64,000 bases of DNA from Marinomonas profundimaris (GCF_000508165.1 NZ_AYOZ01000061.1:1-64000); one strand, 5' to 3'. Shown: positions 43,901 to 52,563, counted from the stretch's first letter. Notes: a model not told the origin generated them from the letters alone. Program-made: numbers and translations.

Positions 43901-44399
43901 ACTCACGAACTTCAATCCAAGGTTTTGCTTTGTAGCTTTTCCCTTCCATTGCGTCGATAAAATCTAACTTTCTTGCGCCGAAATTTGGTAATACAAAACG
44001 GCCTAATACATCTTCTTCTGGCGACGCCAAAGATGCGCTTAATGTCAAACCAACGGTTGATTCTTTACCCGTAACGCTGTCTTCAAACACCAACGCAAGA
44101 TAGCTGGTGGCATCTTGTCTTGGTTGAGTACCTAATGATTTTACATTGGCTTGACCTGAGTCGATCATTCCCAAAATGTAAGAGCGGATGCTTCGTCCAC
44201 TGGCTTTTCCGTCATTTGCGCTGGCGTTATAATTAAGATGGCGTTTGCTGGCGCCAGTGAGTACCGTTTGAATCGCATCAAGCAAAGACGATTTACCAGA
44301 ACCTGTTGGACCAACAATAGCGGTATTGCCACGAATATTAATTTCTTCAGCACCCAGTAGGTACCAATTGACTAATACGATTCGATTTAACTTTTTCAT
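40983..44399 (-). CDS. mksB: SMC-like condensin ATPase MksB (JetC type)
   Basis: A 1138-residue SMC-like protein. Walker A is IVGPTGSGKSSLLDA (residues 28-42). Long coiled coils flank a central hinge. The C-terminal half-site has the ABC signature region TGSGGEHQIPFYLAIAAA and Walker B ALAMFDEAFNKID-like segment SLAMFDEAFNKID. With MksE and MksF it forms a condensin that folds DNA. It follows mksE after nine bases. No MksG/JetD nuclease gene follows; the next gene is bolA. Confidence 0.93.
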   Translation of the reverse strand: MKKLNRIVLVNWYLLGAEEINIRGNTAIVGPTGSGKSSLLDAIQTVLTGASKRHLNYNASANDGKASGRSIRSYILGMIDSGQANVKSLGTQPRQDATSYLALVFEDSVTGKESTVGLTLSASLASPEEDVLGRFVLPNFGARKLDFIDAMEGKSYKAKPWIEVRESMKKVCLDPYIKSGSASATQYINRYLEELSPSADQLITLDSFLKNFKNALKFVPIASPTRFVQDFVLAEAPLQVGAYQKSLNEYRHLEAKTLEVSKRIDDLKLIQLDCEKKHQQEQSAINYQWIATEARFDELGSKQDDIQDQYELQKEREEEIEEELATQGSLLKQLQGQLLRFEQQYEHSDVGLKLQQLEQNKKLLVLQGQQDQKAILQVRQLTLLLSALNSFEDLLSKETTTLVKEFSEFNGLITEDGRIEGNLKPLTQKLVALNDLLDKEKSQVFAQRSELNRNILNLKDECKQLESDVSSLKGGVSPLSQNTKRLIALLKDANITATPLSHLAEVTDRKWQDAIEGYLGAQREALIVEPEDAEEAIRIFRAHRRQLMGCRVIDTTQTRLWLNRGDNNSALRFIRCNNDHAQAYINRRLGGIKPVETERELLREDSAMTADGMLKLAGTISTIRFVPHMMVGINTEGMRDSREKQLASLSGELMNFLKADQRLEQADSLLGRVIANNQFDVESLGNASHTVTRLTQELEAVEVEISQLQKHDDTELQERIEELKSRITNVELEQKKLDRERQQIAEQFGSLNTQKSQLSSALSALDEERNRLTSNPRYDAEFASERYSLLESSMVNGAAIYKEAISRADKASEKARSFDQKVRKEVADHYGKFHQANLDNDVQLDYLESKFEEFEHYVSYQIDILSETELAKYAKRAELARKEAEETFRSDYVSKLKDSLDQVAHIIRELNHSLKRRPFNQEIYQFRYYPNGDMKDILDLVERFSAQDQANVGGLFDPHLSDDPEHARAIASIQELISDEEKQQDLADYRKFYNFEVDILDSEGNKKTTLSQRIQTGSGGEHQIPFYLAIAAALSTTYRLHETMEGDIVGGFSLAMFDEAFNKIDMVKTSTCMGFMKDIGLQVIAAAPDDKRAVMAANMDTIISVWREGGAVSIDVAYPKEKGQVLLNGQSDTMLTSA

Positions 44400-44408
44400 A
44401 TTTTGGCC

Positions 44409-45056
44409 CTAGTCTTGAGTCGTTTCTGGCGTTGCTTCTGTTTCAATGTCTGAATCTGATACATCATCTTCTTCTGGATCTGTGCCATTAAAAGACTCAA
44501 GTTGTCTCAAATACGCTTCTGTCACAATAAGTCGGACCACAGGTGTGATGTTGATCATCTGGTTTTTGCTGTCTTCTTCGTAGGATTTACCACGAATGAC
44601 AATGCCATGACGGCTAAACAACGCCAAAATATCTTTAAAGCGTGTTTCGTTGGGGATTTCTCGTTTTACCAATTGCACAAAACGATCCAAAATCGTGTGA
44701 GTATTGGTCGCAACAAAGCCATTATCTACTTCAAAGTTTTCAATTTTCTCTTCATAAATCTGACGAAGCACCAATAGGAACAATGTTTCGTCTGTTTTCA
44801 AACGGACAAACGCTTCTTTTTGGATGGGTAATACACCAGCAAGACGCTCATTTTCATTGATGTAAAGTTTCATGCCCAAGGCGTCAAACAAGCGATCAAA
44901 GTATTCTTGGTAAGATTCTAAAAGAAGGTAATGCTTTCTTTGTCCGTGTTTATAGGCACTAGCGAATTGATTAGCGATGACGAAATTTGCTGTCTGCTGG
45001 AATTCTTGCGCGTCTTTACCGGACTCTTCAACGACTTTTTTTAATTCTCTAAGCAT
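44409..45056 (-). CDS. mksE: condensin accessory subunit MksE (JetB type)
   Basis: A 215-residue protein of the DUF4194/KITE winged-helix family, with conserved segments VDNGFVATNTHTILDRF and TRFKDILALFSRHGIV. The C-terminal 25 residues are acidic. It binds the kleisin MksF. Its ATG overlaps the mksF stop as TAATG, a sign of tight coupling. Confidence 0.9.
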   Translation of the reverse strand: MLRELKKVVEESGKDAQEFQQTANFVIANQFASAYKHGQRKHYLLLESYQEYFDRLFDALGMKLYINENERLAGVLPIQKEAFVRLKTDETLFLLVLRQIYEEKIENFEVDNGFVATNTHTILDRFVQLVKREIPNETRFKDILALFSRHGIVIRGKSYEEDSKNQMINITPVVRLIVTEAYLRQLESFNGTDPEEDDVSDSDIETEATPETTQD

Positions 45057-46447
45057 TACGCTTTGCTCCTACGAATCACATTAAATTCGCGACATTCAAC
45101 GAACTCATGCACATCCAAATACTGATTAGTAAAGTGTATTTCAAATGCGTCTTCTAGTTTTTTGGCGCTAACGCCAAGTGAACCGATATAGCGTAAATGG
45201 TCAAAACACACAAAATCTTCAACTGATTCAATCGTGAAATCTAAGATGTGTTTGTTGTTACCAGAAGACATTTGTTTTTCTAGATAGCTTTGCATTTTTG
45301 GAATGGTGACTTGTCTAGCTTCATGGAAACGGCGTTGCTGGTCGCGTACTTTGATGGCGTCAGCAGACACTTCGGCAGGCGTCATCACTCGCGGCGGCGG
45401 CGGCTCGCGTCTTTTGGTGGGTTGTGCCGCAGAAGCCATTCCGACAAAACGCGCTCCCACCACTTCTTTCAATATGGGTAAATGGTTATATTTTGCGACA
45501 TCAGTAATGATACCGGCGACTTTGTTTGCCATGCCAGGACGAGAACTGTCCATATATCGAGCGGTGTCTGCGGCACGTTTTTCCAAACGGTATCGATATT
45601 CATCAATTCGCTCTAAACGTTGCTCTATGTTGCTGAACGTCTGAATGATATCGCGACAGTCTTTCTCAACCATGGCTTGTGCTTCTGCCATCGTAATAAG
45701 CTGCTGATCGACATAGCACTGAGCAACGAGCCCCATAGTGTCAGGATTGGCTAAAAAGTCTTGAGTAAGTTCAAGAATCTGGCGGCGAAAACGAAAAGGG
45801 TTATTACTGGTTTTAATGGTTTTGTAGTCGGCAATGAGAATGCCTTCTACAAATAAATCAAAGAATCCCGCAACAATTGCTTTTGGGTCTCGACTCGCAA
45901 ATAGCTCTCTTTGCAAGCTTCGAATACCAAGGAGTATTTGATTCAAGTGCGCCGAAAACTCTCGAGAAGCCTCTGCGGATTGACGAAGTGTCACTCCGCG
46001 CTCTTTTGGCTGCTTTGCGACGGCTTCTAAATTACTGAGGATGCTTAAAACAGTGGCACCATAATTGCGTTTACCGTGACGGCCTATTTCTACTAACGAA
46101 CGCAGCAACATGGAAATCTGAGGCGTCATTAACACGCTGACACGATACAGCTCTTGCTCTTCAACTAACCAGCCAGTATTGACCAAACGGTGATATATTC
46201 TTAATGCGTAATCATGAATGGTTTTTGGTGAGTCGAAAGATTCCTTTTGGTCATCATGCCACGCAAGCGTATCCAATTTATGAAGGGTGTCTTCAATGGA
46301 TTCTATAATTGTTGACTTGTCTTTTATTGGGTCTTCGGCATGATCGTAAAAAACGTCTGCAAGATCATGTAACACCGCTTCAATTAAGGCTCTATTTGAG
46401 CCACTGAGTGCTTGAAAAATCTCATCTGGTAGATGTTTAAATAGCAT
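45056..46447 (-). CDS. mksF: condensin kleisin-like subunit MksF (JetA type)
   Basis: A 463-residue helical protein that bridges the MksB heads. The N terminus LFKHLPDEIFQALSGSNR and the C-terminal DYVCFDHLRYIGS-like segment (VCFDHLRYIGSLGVSAKKLE) fit the MksF family. A proline- and arginine-rich linker (KRREPPPPRVMTP) precedes the C-terminal winged helix. The ATG at 46447 has GGAG nine bases upstream; a TTG at 46468 is less likely. It starts the mksFEB operon, 39 bases after a CbiX gene. Confidence 0.9.
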   Translation of the reverse strand: MLFKHLPDEIFQALSGSNRALIEAVLHDLADVFYDHAEDPIKDKSTIIESIEDTLHKLDTLAWHDDQKESFDSPKTIHDYALRIYHRLVNTGWLVEEQELYRVSVLMTPQISMLLRSLVEIGRHGKRNYGATVLSILSNLEAVAKQPKERGVTLRQSAEASREFSAHLNQILLGIRSLQRELFASRDPKAIVAGFFDLFVEGILIADYKTIKTSNNPFRFRRQILELTQDFLANPDTMGLVAQCYVDQQLITMAEAQAMVEKDCRDIIQTFSNIEQRLERIDEYRYRLEKRAADTARYMDSSRPGMANKVAGIITDVAKYNHLPILKEVVGARFVGMASAAQPTKRREPPPPRVMTPAEVSADAIKVRDQQRRFHEARQVTIPKMQSYLEKQMSSGNNKHILDFTIESVEDFVCFDHLRYIGSLGVSAKKLEDAFEIHFTNQYLDVHEFVECREFNVIRRSKA

Positions 46448-46486
46448 TAATTCGGCTCCATGAATCAACTAAAAATAATGACATAT

Positions 46487-46864
46487 TTAAACCTTACCCA
46501 AATGATTGGCTACAACGGATAGCATGGCTTGCTTTACGGCATCGTCATCGCCAATAGGCGCTAATAATTCTATATGCAAGTCGTCTCTTTGGAGTGTTGC
46601 AATTTGCGCAGGAACATCCTGTCTCAAATGGCGGCCAACCGCCAAAAAAAGTGGCAACACAGCGACCGTTCGAACATCATCGCTTAACTCAGCAACCACA
46701 TCTTCCAATGAAGGAGACGTTAATTCCATATACGCTAAACTTGCATTATCTTCCCCATACGCTGTACTAACTTGATGGTAGAGAGATTCGAAGGGCTGTT
46801 TCCAAAGAGGATCAGGACTTCCGTGTGCAAGAAGTATGATGTGATCGTAGTCTTTGCGTAGCAT
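46487..46864 (-). CDS. CbiX-type sirohydrochlorin chelatase (short form)
   Basis: A 125-residue single-domain chelatase. HIILLAHGSPDPLW holds the catalytic histidine, and VLPLFLAVGRHLRQDVP the second conserved histidine. Short CbiX/SirB proteins insert cobalt or iron into sirohydrochlorin for cobalamin or siroheme; the metal cannot be told from sequence. The ATG at 46864 follows AGGT; a longer frame starts at 46903 with no usable ribosome site. No other cobalamin genes are in the window. Confidence 0.85.
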   Translation of the reverse strand: MLRKDYDHIILLAHGSPDPLWKQPFESLYHQVSTAYGEDNASLAYMELTSPSLEDVVAELSDDVRTVAVLPLFLAVGRHLRQDVPAQIATLQRDDLHIELLAPIGDDDAVKQAMLSVVANHLGKV

Positions 46865-47062
46865 TTTGATACCTAATGTTTCTCGATTCCCCATTTTAGC
46901 CATCCTATTTCAGAAAAAGAAGGTGCAGAGTAAAAAACCTTGAAATCTTCTATGCAAATTGTGGGAAAAATCGTTGTAAACGCGAATCCGCGAAGTGATT
47001 GATCCTATTTCACTTTTCATACGTAATAATAAAAAGCATTGCAATGCATGAGGTATGTGAAT

Positions 47063-47944
47063 ATGAAGGTTTTACTGTCTGGCGCAACCGGTTTTATTGG
47101 TCAATCTGTACTTGAAAAGCTATTGGATATGAAGATTGAAATTAGCGCATTGGTAAAAAAGATTGATGGGCGGCTAAATTCGAGCGTAACACAATACACC
47201 CTAGAGACATTGGGTCAGCATAGCGAACCGTTTGATGTATTTATTAATTTGGCCGGCGAGAATATTGCCAGCCATCCTTGGACGAATAAGCGTAAAAAAG
47301 CACTCTACGATAGTCGTGTTGAATTAACCAAAAAGATTAAAAACGAATTAAAAAACGCCCCTAAACTTGTTATCTCAATGTCAGCGGTTGGCTATTATGG
47401 TGTAGCGCGAGATGGTGTTTTTTATGAGAGCACGCCGCCTAAAATGGGATTTTGTCACGACCTTTGTGCTGCATGGGAAATGTCCGCAAAGGCATTTACT
47501 CAAGACCAGACTCGCGTGGTCATTTTCCGGCTAGGAGTTGTATTGGGTTCTGGCGGAGCATTAAAAAAAATGCGCTGGCCTTTTTTAAGTGGATTGGGTG
47601 GCCCTATTGCTGGCGGTAAACAGTGGTTTTCATGGGTTCATATTGACGATGTTGTTAGGGCGATTCTTCAAGCGATGAGCGATGAAAATTATGTTGGTAC
47701 GTATAATTTGGTCGCGCCAGACTTGATCGAGCAAGGGGATTTTGCACGCCGTTATGCCGCATCATTAAATCGTCCTGCGGTATTGACCACACCAAAGTGG
47801 ATGCTGAATGTTTTATTTGGGGAAATGGCGAGCTTACTGACAGAGGGCGCTAAGATCATACCACAAAGGCTAGAAAAACAAGGTTTTACATTTCAATATA
47901 AGAAAATAGATGAGGCGTTAAAAGACATTGAAAGCAGGCATTAA
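47063..47944 (+). CDS. TIGR01777-family NAD-dependent epimerase (YfcH-like)
   Basis: A 293-residue SDR-type protein with the Rossmann start KVLLSGATGFIGQSV, then INLAGENI and a C-terminal DUF1731-like end. The catalytic-region segment is SAVGYYG. The family is related to cell-division inhibitor SulA of cyanobacteria but has no defined substrate. The ATG at 47063 has GAGGT eight bases upstream; the open frame reaches 47039. Confidence 0.9.
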   Translation: MKVLLSGATGFIGQSVLEKLLDMKIEISALVKKIDGRLNSSVTQYTLETLGQHSEPFDVFINLAGENIASHPWTNKRKKALYDSRVELTKKIKNELKNAPKLVISMSAVGYYGVARDGVFYESTPPKMGFCHDLCAAWEMSAKAFTQDQTRVVIFRLGVVLGSGGALKKMRWPFLSGLGGPIAGGKQWFSWVHIDDVVRAILQAMSDENYVGTYNLVAPDLIEQGDFARRYAASLNRPAVLTTPKWMLNVLFGEMASLLTEGAKIIPQRLEKQGFTFQYKKIDEALKDIESRH

Positions 47945-47949
47945 GGGGC

Positions 47950-48462
47950 TTAACGTTTTTTCTTTAAGACAGGTAAACCTTTGTCATCGTTTAAAGTATT
48001 TGTGCATTTTGGATACGTAATACAACCCCAAAAGTAACCGTTTTTGCTTTTTTTCCTGACCAAATAATGCCCGCAAGCACGGCACGGGTATTTTTTTGTA
48101 CTAGAGGGGATGCCATTATCGTCTTCTACCGTTACTTTACATTCAGGGTAATTTGAACACCCCCAAAAAACGTTCTCTTTAAAGGTTTTTTTTCTTAATG
48201 GCGCCTGGCAAGCAGGACAAAGATAGCGCTTCGCTCGAACGGGCTTGCCAGATTCATCGTTGGCGGTGTAATTGCAAACTGGGTAGGATTCACAGCCCCA
48301 AAATTCGCCATTAGCCCCTTCTTTTAACACCAATAAGCTCTCACATTTCGGGCAACGATAACGGACTTTTGCGGATTTAATATGAGCATCGCCCTGCTCT
48401 AAGAATTCCTGCTCCCAGTTGCTGGAAGCAGGTGTTAAGTTCTTAGCGTCTTTTTCCGACAT
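47950..48462 (-). CDS. stand-alone topoisomerase-type C4 zinc-finger protein
   Basis: A 170-residue protein with three tandem topoisomerase I-type zinc fingers. Each repeat has CPxC, then FWGCxxYPxC, in the segments YRCPKCESLL, YLCPACQAPL and YPCRACGHYL. Such modules bind single-stranded DNA at the C terminus of topoisomerase I. No catalytic domain is attached. It ends six bases from the convergent epimerase gene. Confidence 0.85.
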   Translation of the reverse strand: MSEKDAKNLTPASSNWEQEFLEQGDAHIKSAKVRYRCPKCESLLVLKEGANGEFWGCESYPVCNYTANDESGKPVRAKRYLCPACQAPLRKKTFKENVFWGCSNYPECKVTVEDDNGIPSSTKKYPCRACGHYLVRKKSKNGYFWGCITYPKCTNTLNDDKGLPVLKKKR

Positions 48463-48468
48463 GCAGTG

Positions 48469-48837
48469 TTACTCTTTATCTTTATAGCAAAGCGCACTGT
48501 CTTCTTTGCACTCTTCACTCATTAGGCTTTTGATTTTCGAAGCGCCTTTTCTCGCACCTTCTGCCGTCGCAGTACCTGCGTCCTTCATTTTGTCCCAAAC
48601 AATAGTCCCCGTTTCTTTGGCATTCTTCGAGGCCTTGTAACCAAAATCGGAAGCTTTTCCGCCTATTTCTGAGGCTTTGTCTGAGGTGTTTTCAAACATT
48701 TCAGAGGTGGCCGTTTTGGTCTTTTCCCACATTTCAGACGCACTGCTTTTGGCTTTGTCTATAGTACTTTCATCTGCTTGAGCCAAAGAGGAAATGAGAA
48801 TTAGGGTGCCAAAAATTGCTTTAATGTAATGCTTCAT
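48469..48837 (-). CDS. secreted helical-repeat protein, LEA-like
   Basis: A 122-residue protein with a signal peptide (cleavage after LAQA). The mature chain is built of related 11-residue units such as ASEMWEKTKTA and TSEMFENTSDK, rich in Ala, Ser, Lys, Glu and Thr, forming amphipathic helices. Two cysteines lie near the C terminus. The pattern resembles late-embryogenesis or apolipoprotein-type proteins. Its ATG overlaps the stop of the upstream HAD gene by four bases. Function unknown. Confidence 0.7.
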   Translation of the reverse strand: MKHYIKAIFGTLILISSLAQADESTIDKAKSSASEMWEKTKTATSEMFENTSDKASEIGGKASDFGYKASKNAKETGTIVWDKMKDAGTATAEGARKGASKIKSLMSEECKEDSALCYKDKE

Positions 48838-49571
48838 ACGGCTTCTTTATCTCGCTGTGTCGAAAGATTTAATAAATCAATAAGTTCAGCAATATTGCTG
48901 AGACTTTTAAGTTGCGGGTAACATAACAGCGTTTCATCAGAAACCTGTTCATGGTCCCACGTACTATGATAAGGAATGTGTATCGCCTTGGCGCCGAGAT
49001 CTAGCACCGGCAATACATCAGATTTCAAAGAATTACCAATCATTAAAAATTGTTCAGTGGGTATGTTGTGGCGCTGAAGTAACTGCTGATAAACGTCAGC
49101 CGTTTTGTCACTGACTATTTCTATTACATCAAAATAATCGACTATGCCCGAACGAGCCAGTTTACTTTCTTGATCAAGTAAATCGCCTTTTGTAATCACC
49201 ATTAATTGAGCGTTGCCTTTTAATTCAGACAACACTTTTTTTACATTAGGCAGTAATTCAATGGGCGACGCCAACATACATTTAGCTAGCTGTATAATTT
49301 CATGTATTTCGTTTCCTGACACTCTGCCTTCGGTTAATTCAATGGCGGTCTCTATCATGGACAAAGTAAACCCTTTGATGCCATAACCAAAATGTTCTAA
49401 ATTCTTGATTTGAATTTCATTGAGATGAGAACGGATAAAAGATTCATCATGATACGGTAGCAATAAATTAATGAATTCATCTTGAGCATGAACAAAAAGA
49501 TCCTCATTGCGCCAAAGTGTGTCGTCGGCATCAAAGGCGATGGTGTGGAATTGAGTGCTTTTTAACGTCAT
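48834..49571 (-). CDS. HAD-superfamily hydrolase
   Basis: A 245-residue cytosolic phosphatase-like protein. Motif I is IAFDADDTLWRNED, motif II is VITKGD, and motif IV is MIGNSLKSDVLP, where asparagine replaces the usual first aspartate. It resembles the L-2-haloacid dehalogenase-like group seen next to hemH in several gammaproteobacteria. The ATG at 49571 follows GGAA and lies one base after the hemH stop. Confidence 0.88.
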   Translation of the reverse strand: MTLKSTQFHTIAFDADDTLWRNEDLFVHAQDEFINLLLPYHDESFIRSHLNEIQIKNLEHFGYGIKGFTLSMIETAIELTEGRVSGNEIHEIIQLAKCMLASPIELLPNVKKVLSELKGNAQLMVITKGDLLDQESKLARSGIVDYFDVIEIVSDKTADVYQQLLQRHNIPTEQFLMIGNSLKSDVLPVLDLGAKAIHIPYHSTWDHEQVSDETLLCYPQLKSLSNIAELIDLLNLSTQRDKEAV

Positions 49572-49572
49572 G

Positions 49573-50565
49573 TTAGTTCCATTGCTTGGTATTTTGCTCA
49601 ATCAAATCGATATAGAGCGCCACATGGTCTGGTGTGTCATTCAACGCGGGGATGTAATCAAAAGCCACACCGCCATTTGCCTTAAATTCATCGCCCAATT
49701 CCAATGTCACTTCTTCTAACGTTTCTATGCAGTCAATAGAAAATGCAGGGCTAATCACGTTGATTTTTTTTATGCCCATTGACGGCAACGCCCTTAATGT
49801 AGCATCGGCATAGGGTTGCAACCACTCTTCACGACCAAAGCGAGACTGATAAACGTGAGTCCACTCTTGATCACTTAACTCAAGTGTTTCTGCCACAAGC
49901 CGGCTCGTGGTTTCACATCGACGTGCGTAAGGGTCGCCATTGGTAACGTATCGCTTAGGAATGCCATGATAAGACAAAACCAAATGACGCCTTTCACCTT
50001 GTTTGTCCCATTGTGCTCGAATGGAATTTGCTAACGCTTTAATGTACAGCGAATGATCGGCGTAATCGTGCATTAACTGTAATGCAGGCCAGTGAGGACA
50101 CTTTTTAAGTGATTTCATTAATCTGTCGTACGCCGCAGCTGTCGTGGAAGCCGAGAACTGCGGGTACATTGGAATGACAACAATATTTTGAACGCCCTGT
50201 TCTCTTAACTTATCTGCTGCGGATTCAATACTAGGGTTTCCATACGTCATAGCAAGCTCAACAGGAATGTCTTTTCCATGTTTATGAGAAAGTGCATTTT
50301 TTACATTATCTTTTAAGCGATTACTCAACACCAGCAAAGGTGAGCCTTCATCCATCCAGACTTGCTGATAAATCTTGGCGACCTTGGGTGGTCGTATGGT
50401 TAAAATAATGAGGTTTAAAATCGGCTTCCATAAAAGTGGATTTAAATCGACTACACGAGGGTCGGAAAGAAACTCTCTAAGATAGCGGCGAACTTCAGGC
50501 GCATTCGGTGCATCCGGCGTGCCCAAGTTGATCATCAATACACCGTAGTTACTCGTGTTTTTCAT
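49573..50565 (-). CDS. hemH: ferrochelatase
   Basis: A 330-residue enzyme that inserts iron into protoporphyrin IX, the last step of heme synthesis. It shows YGVLMINLGTPDAP, the catalytic histidine in VLSYHGIPKRYV, and SPAFSIDCIETLEE near the C terminus. No C-terminal iron-sulfur cysteines are visible, as in other gammaproteobacteria. It leads hemH-HAD-LEA-like in one strand run. Confidence 0.96.
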   Translation of the reverse strand: MKNTSNYGVLMINLGTPDAPNAPEVRRYLREFLSDPRVVDLNPLLWKPILNLIILTIRPPKVAKIYQQVWMDEGSPLLVLSNRLKDNVKNALSHKHGKDIPVELAMTYGNPSIESAADKLREQGVQNIVVIPMYPQFSASTTAAAYDRLMKSLKKCPHWPALQLMHDYADHSLYIKALANSIRAQWDKQGERRHLVLSYHGIPKRYVTNGDPYARRCETTSRLVAETLELSDQEWTHVYQSRFGREEWLQPYADATLRALPSMGIKKINVISPAFSIDCIETLEEVTLELGDEFKANGGVAFDYIPALNDTPDHVALYIDLIEQNTKQWN

Positions 50566-50738
50566 GTTTTACCTTGTTAGTTGAACGCTTAATTCATTAT
50601 AGGCTTTTAAAGTGGGGGCAATAATGAAAATACCAAGCTATTTCGTCTCAATTCTGTGTTGTTTTGTACCCACTTGAAATAGCGTGATTATGAAATAGTG
50701 GGAGAAACGTTAAGGTGTTTGCTTGTTGCTAATGCGCA

Positions 50739-51542
50739 CTATGAAACCCAAAATCGGATGATTGAGCAGAGGATGAAAATCATCACGCTGATGGATAAAA
50801 CACGCTTATCTAATGTATTACCTCGGTTACGACAAAGCCAATAAAACACAAAGTGGCTTATCGACAGGATAACCATTAAGGGCAAATGTACCGCGCCAGC
50901 GAAGCCAGAAAGCTCCATAGAATTGAAGGTTTGAGCTGGGTAAATAAATCCTACCAATGCAGAAATAGACGCAAAGACAACTAACCCACTGCTCGTACCT
51001 TGGCTTTTTCTTTCATCAGTTTGAGTGAGCATACATAAACTTTCACTGAGTGTCCGTCCGCAATTTCCAGACACAAGAGACACCACCCCAATTAAAATAC
51101 CAGTCGGCATAAACGCATACTTACTAAGCTGAAATTTTGAAATCTTTAGCGTTTTTGGTTTTGGCAGAATGTTTATAATCGCCAATATGGCCATCACACT
51201 GAAGGCAACTTTGAACGTTAAGAAATTGGTTAAAGACAGCGTCTGAGCACCAATAACGCCGCCCATGGCAATTCCTGGTGCAAAATGGATTAGGTTATTC
51301 GAGTCTACTTGGCCTACTTTCATAGCCTGTATCCATGCGAAAAGATGCACAGGAACAAAAGCACAAATGCAAGTTGCGACAATGGGCAAGACCGATTTTT
51401 CTAATGATAAATTGAATACAGGTAAAAAAAAGTACAGCGTTGGAATTGCAACAAGCGTTGGTGCAATCCTGATGATAGATGTAATTGAGCCTGTTGCCGC
51501 CCCAATAAACGCAAACAATAAGGCTAATTCAAATGATGGCAT
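50739..51542 (-). CDS. TauE/SafE-type anion permease
   Basis: A 267-residue inner-membrane protein with about eight helices. Paired family segments occur near GAATGSITSI and GVVSLVSGNCGRTL. The family exports sulfite, sulfoacetate and related anions; substrate not readable here. The 173-base gap before hemH has an IR of GCTATTTC/GAAATAGC with a 32-base spacer but no gene. Confidence 0.85.
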   Translation of the reverse strand: MPSFELALLFAFIGAATGSITSIIRIAPTLVAIPTLYFFLPVFNLSLEKSVLPIVATCICAFVPVHLFAWIQAMKVGQVDSNNLIHFAPGIAMGGVIGAQTLSLTNFLTFKVAFSVMAILAIINILPKPKTLKISKFQLSKYAFMPTGILIGVVSLVSGNCGRTLSESLCMLTQTDERKSQGTSSGLVVFASISALVGFIYPAQTFNSMELSGFAGAVHLPLMVILSISHFVFYWLCRNRGNTLDKRVLSISVMIFILCSIIRFWVS

Positions 51543-51574
51543 AGTGTTAAAAACCTAAAAAGTAGCAGTAAAAT

Positions 51575-51600
51575 AAAAAAGCAGGCCAAGCCTGCTTTTT
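51575..51600 (-). terminator. intrinsic terminator after cheV
   Basis: AAAAAAGCAGG and CCTGCTTTTTT pair around a CCAAG loop, 28 bases after the cheV stop on the minus strand. Confidence 0.9.
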
Positions 51601-51627
51601 TATGAAACGAATACGTTAAGTTAACGG

Positions 51628-52563
51628 TTATTCGCGATAAACCACGCTACGAATTCGTTCTTGAATCAAGGATGCTAATTTGTCTGGTTGAAACTTGGAA
51701 AGAAAATCATCACAACCCACTTTTTGTACCATGGCTTTGTTAAAGCTACCACTAAGCGAGGTATGAAGAACGATGTAAAGGTCTTTCAGTCTCGGATCTT
51801 CGCGTACTTCTCTTGTCAAACGATAACCATCCATTTCAGGCATTTCGGCATCGGTTATCATCATCAATAATTTTTCAGGGACGTGATCGCCTTTATCGGC
51901 CCATTGTTTTAGCTTCTCTAAGCCACGCTTACCGTTACCCGCTTCATGAACGGTTATACCTAAGAAGTCCAAGGTGGAGCGACATTGAGCCAACGCAACA
52001 GATGAATCGTCTACGATTAACACTTCTAAGCCTTTGGCAAGAGACAACAAATCTTTATCAATAACATCATCGCTGATCGTACCGTCATACGGTGAAATTT
52101 CCGCTAAGATTTTTTCCACGTCGATAATTTCGACAATACGTTCGCTGACACGGGTGATCGCAGTCAAATAATGCTGACGCCCAGCTCCTTCTGGCGGTGG
52201 TAATATTTCATTCCAGTTCATGTTGATGATGCGATCTACTTCACCAACCATAAACCCCTGAATGGTGTTGTTGTATTCTGTTACAATTAAGTTACAAGGT
52301 TTGGTGCGATCAATGGGCTTCATGCCAATGGATTCGGATAAGTCGATAACGGGAATGGTTCTGCCTCTAAAATGAGTTACACCCGCTACAGATGGGTGTC
52401 TATGAGGCATTTGATTCAATTTTGGCAGTTGCACTACCTCTTGAACTTTAAACACATTGATTGCAAACATTTGCATACCACTAAGACGGAACATCAGTAG
52501 TTCCAAACGGTTTTCACCTACTAACTTGGTTCTCTGGTCTACAGCGTCTAACATGCTTGCCAT
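51628..52563 (-). CDS. cheV: chemotaxis coupling protein CheV
   Basis: A 311-residue protein with a CheW-like domain (residues about 15-160) and a receiver domain (about 180-305). The receiver acceptor is the aspartate in MMITDAEMPEMDGYRL. It links receptors to CheA and may act as a phosphate sink. GGAG lies six bases before the ATG. No other chemotaxis genes are nearby. Confidence 0.94.
   Translation of the reverse strand: MASMLDAVDQRTKLVGENRLELLMFRLSGMQMFAINVFKVQEVVQLPKLNQMPHRHPSVAGVTHFRGRTIPVIDLSESIGMKPIDRTKPCNLIVTEYNNTIQGFMVGEVDRIINMNWNEILPPPEGAGRQHYLTAITRVSERIVEIIDVEKILAEISPYDGTISDDVIDKDLLSLAKGLEVLIVDDSSVALAQCRSTLDFLGITVHEAGNGKRGLEKLKQWADKGDHVPEKLLMMITDAEMPEMDGYRLTREVREDPRLKDLYIVLHTSLSGSFNKAMVQKVGCDDFLSKFQPDKLASLIQERIRSVVYRE

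Noticed and set aside
40983..46447. A complete Wadjet anti-plasmid system
   Set aside because: No JetD/MksG nuclease gene is next to the three condensin genes, so defence cannot be claimed.
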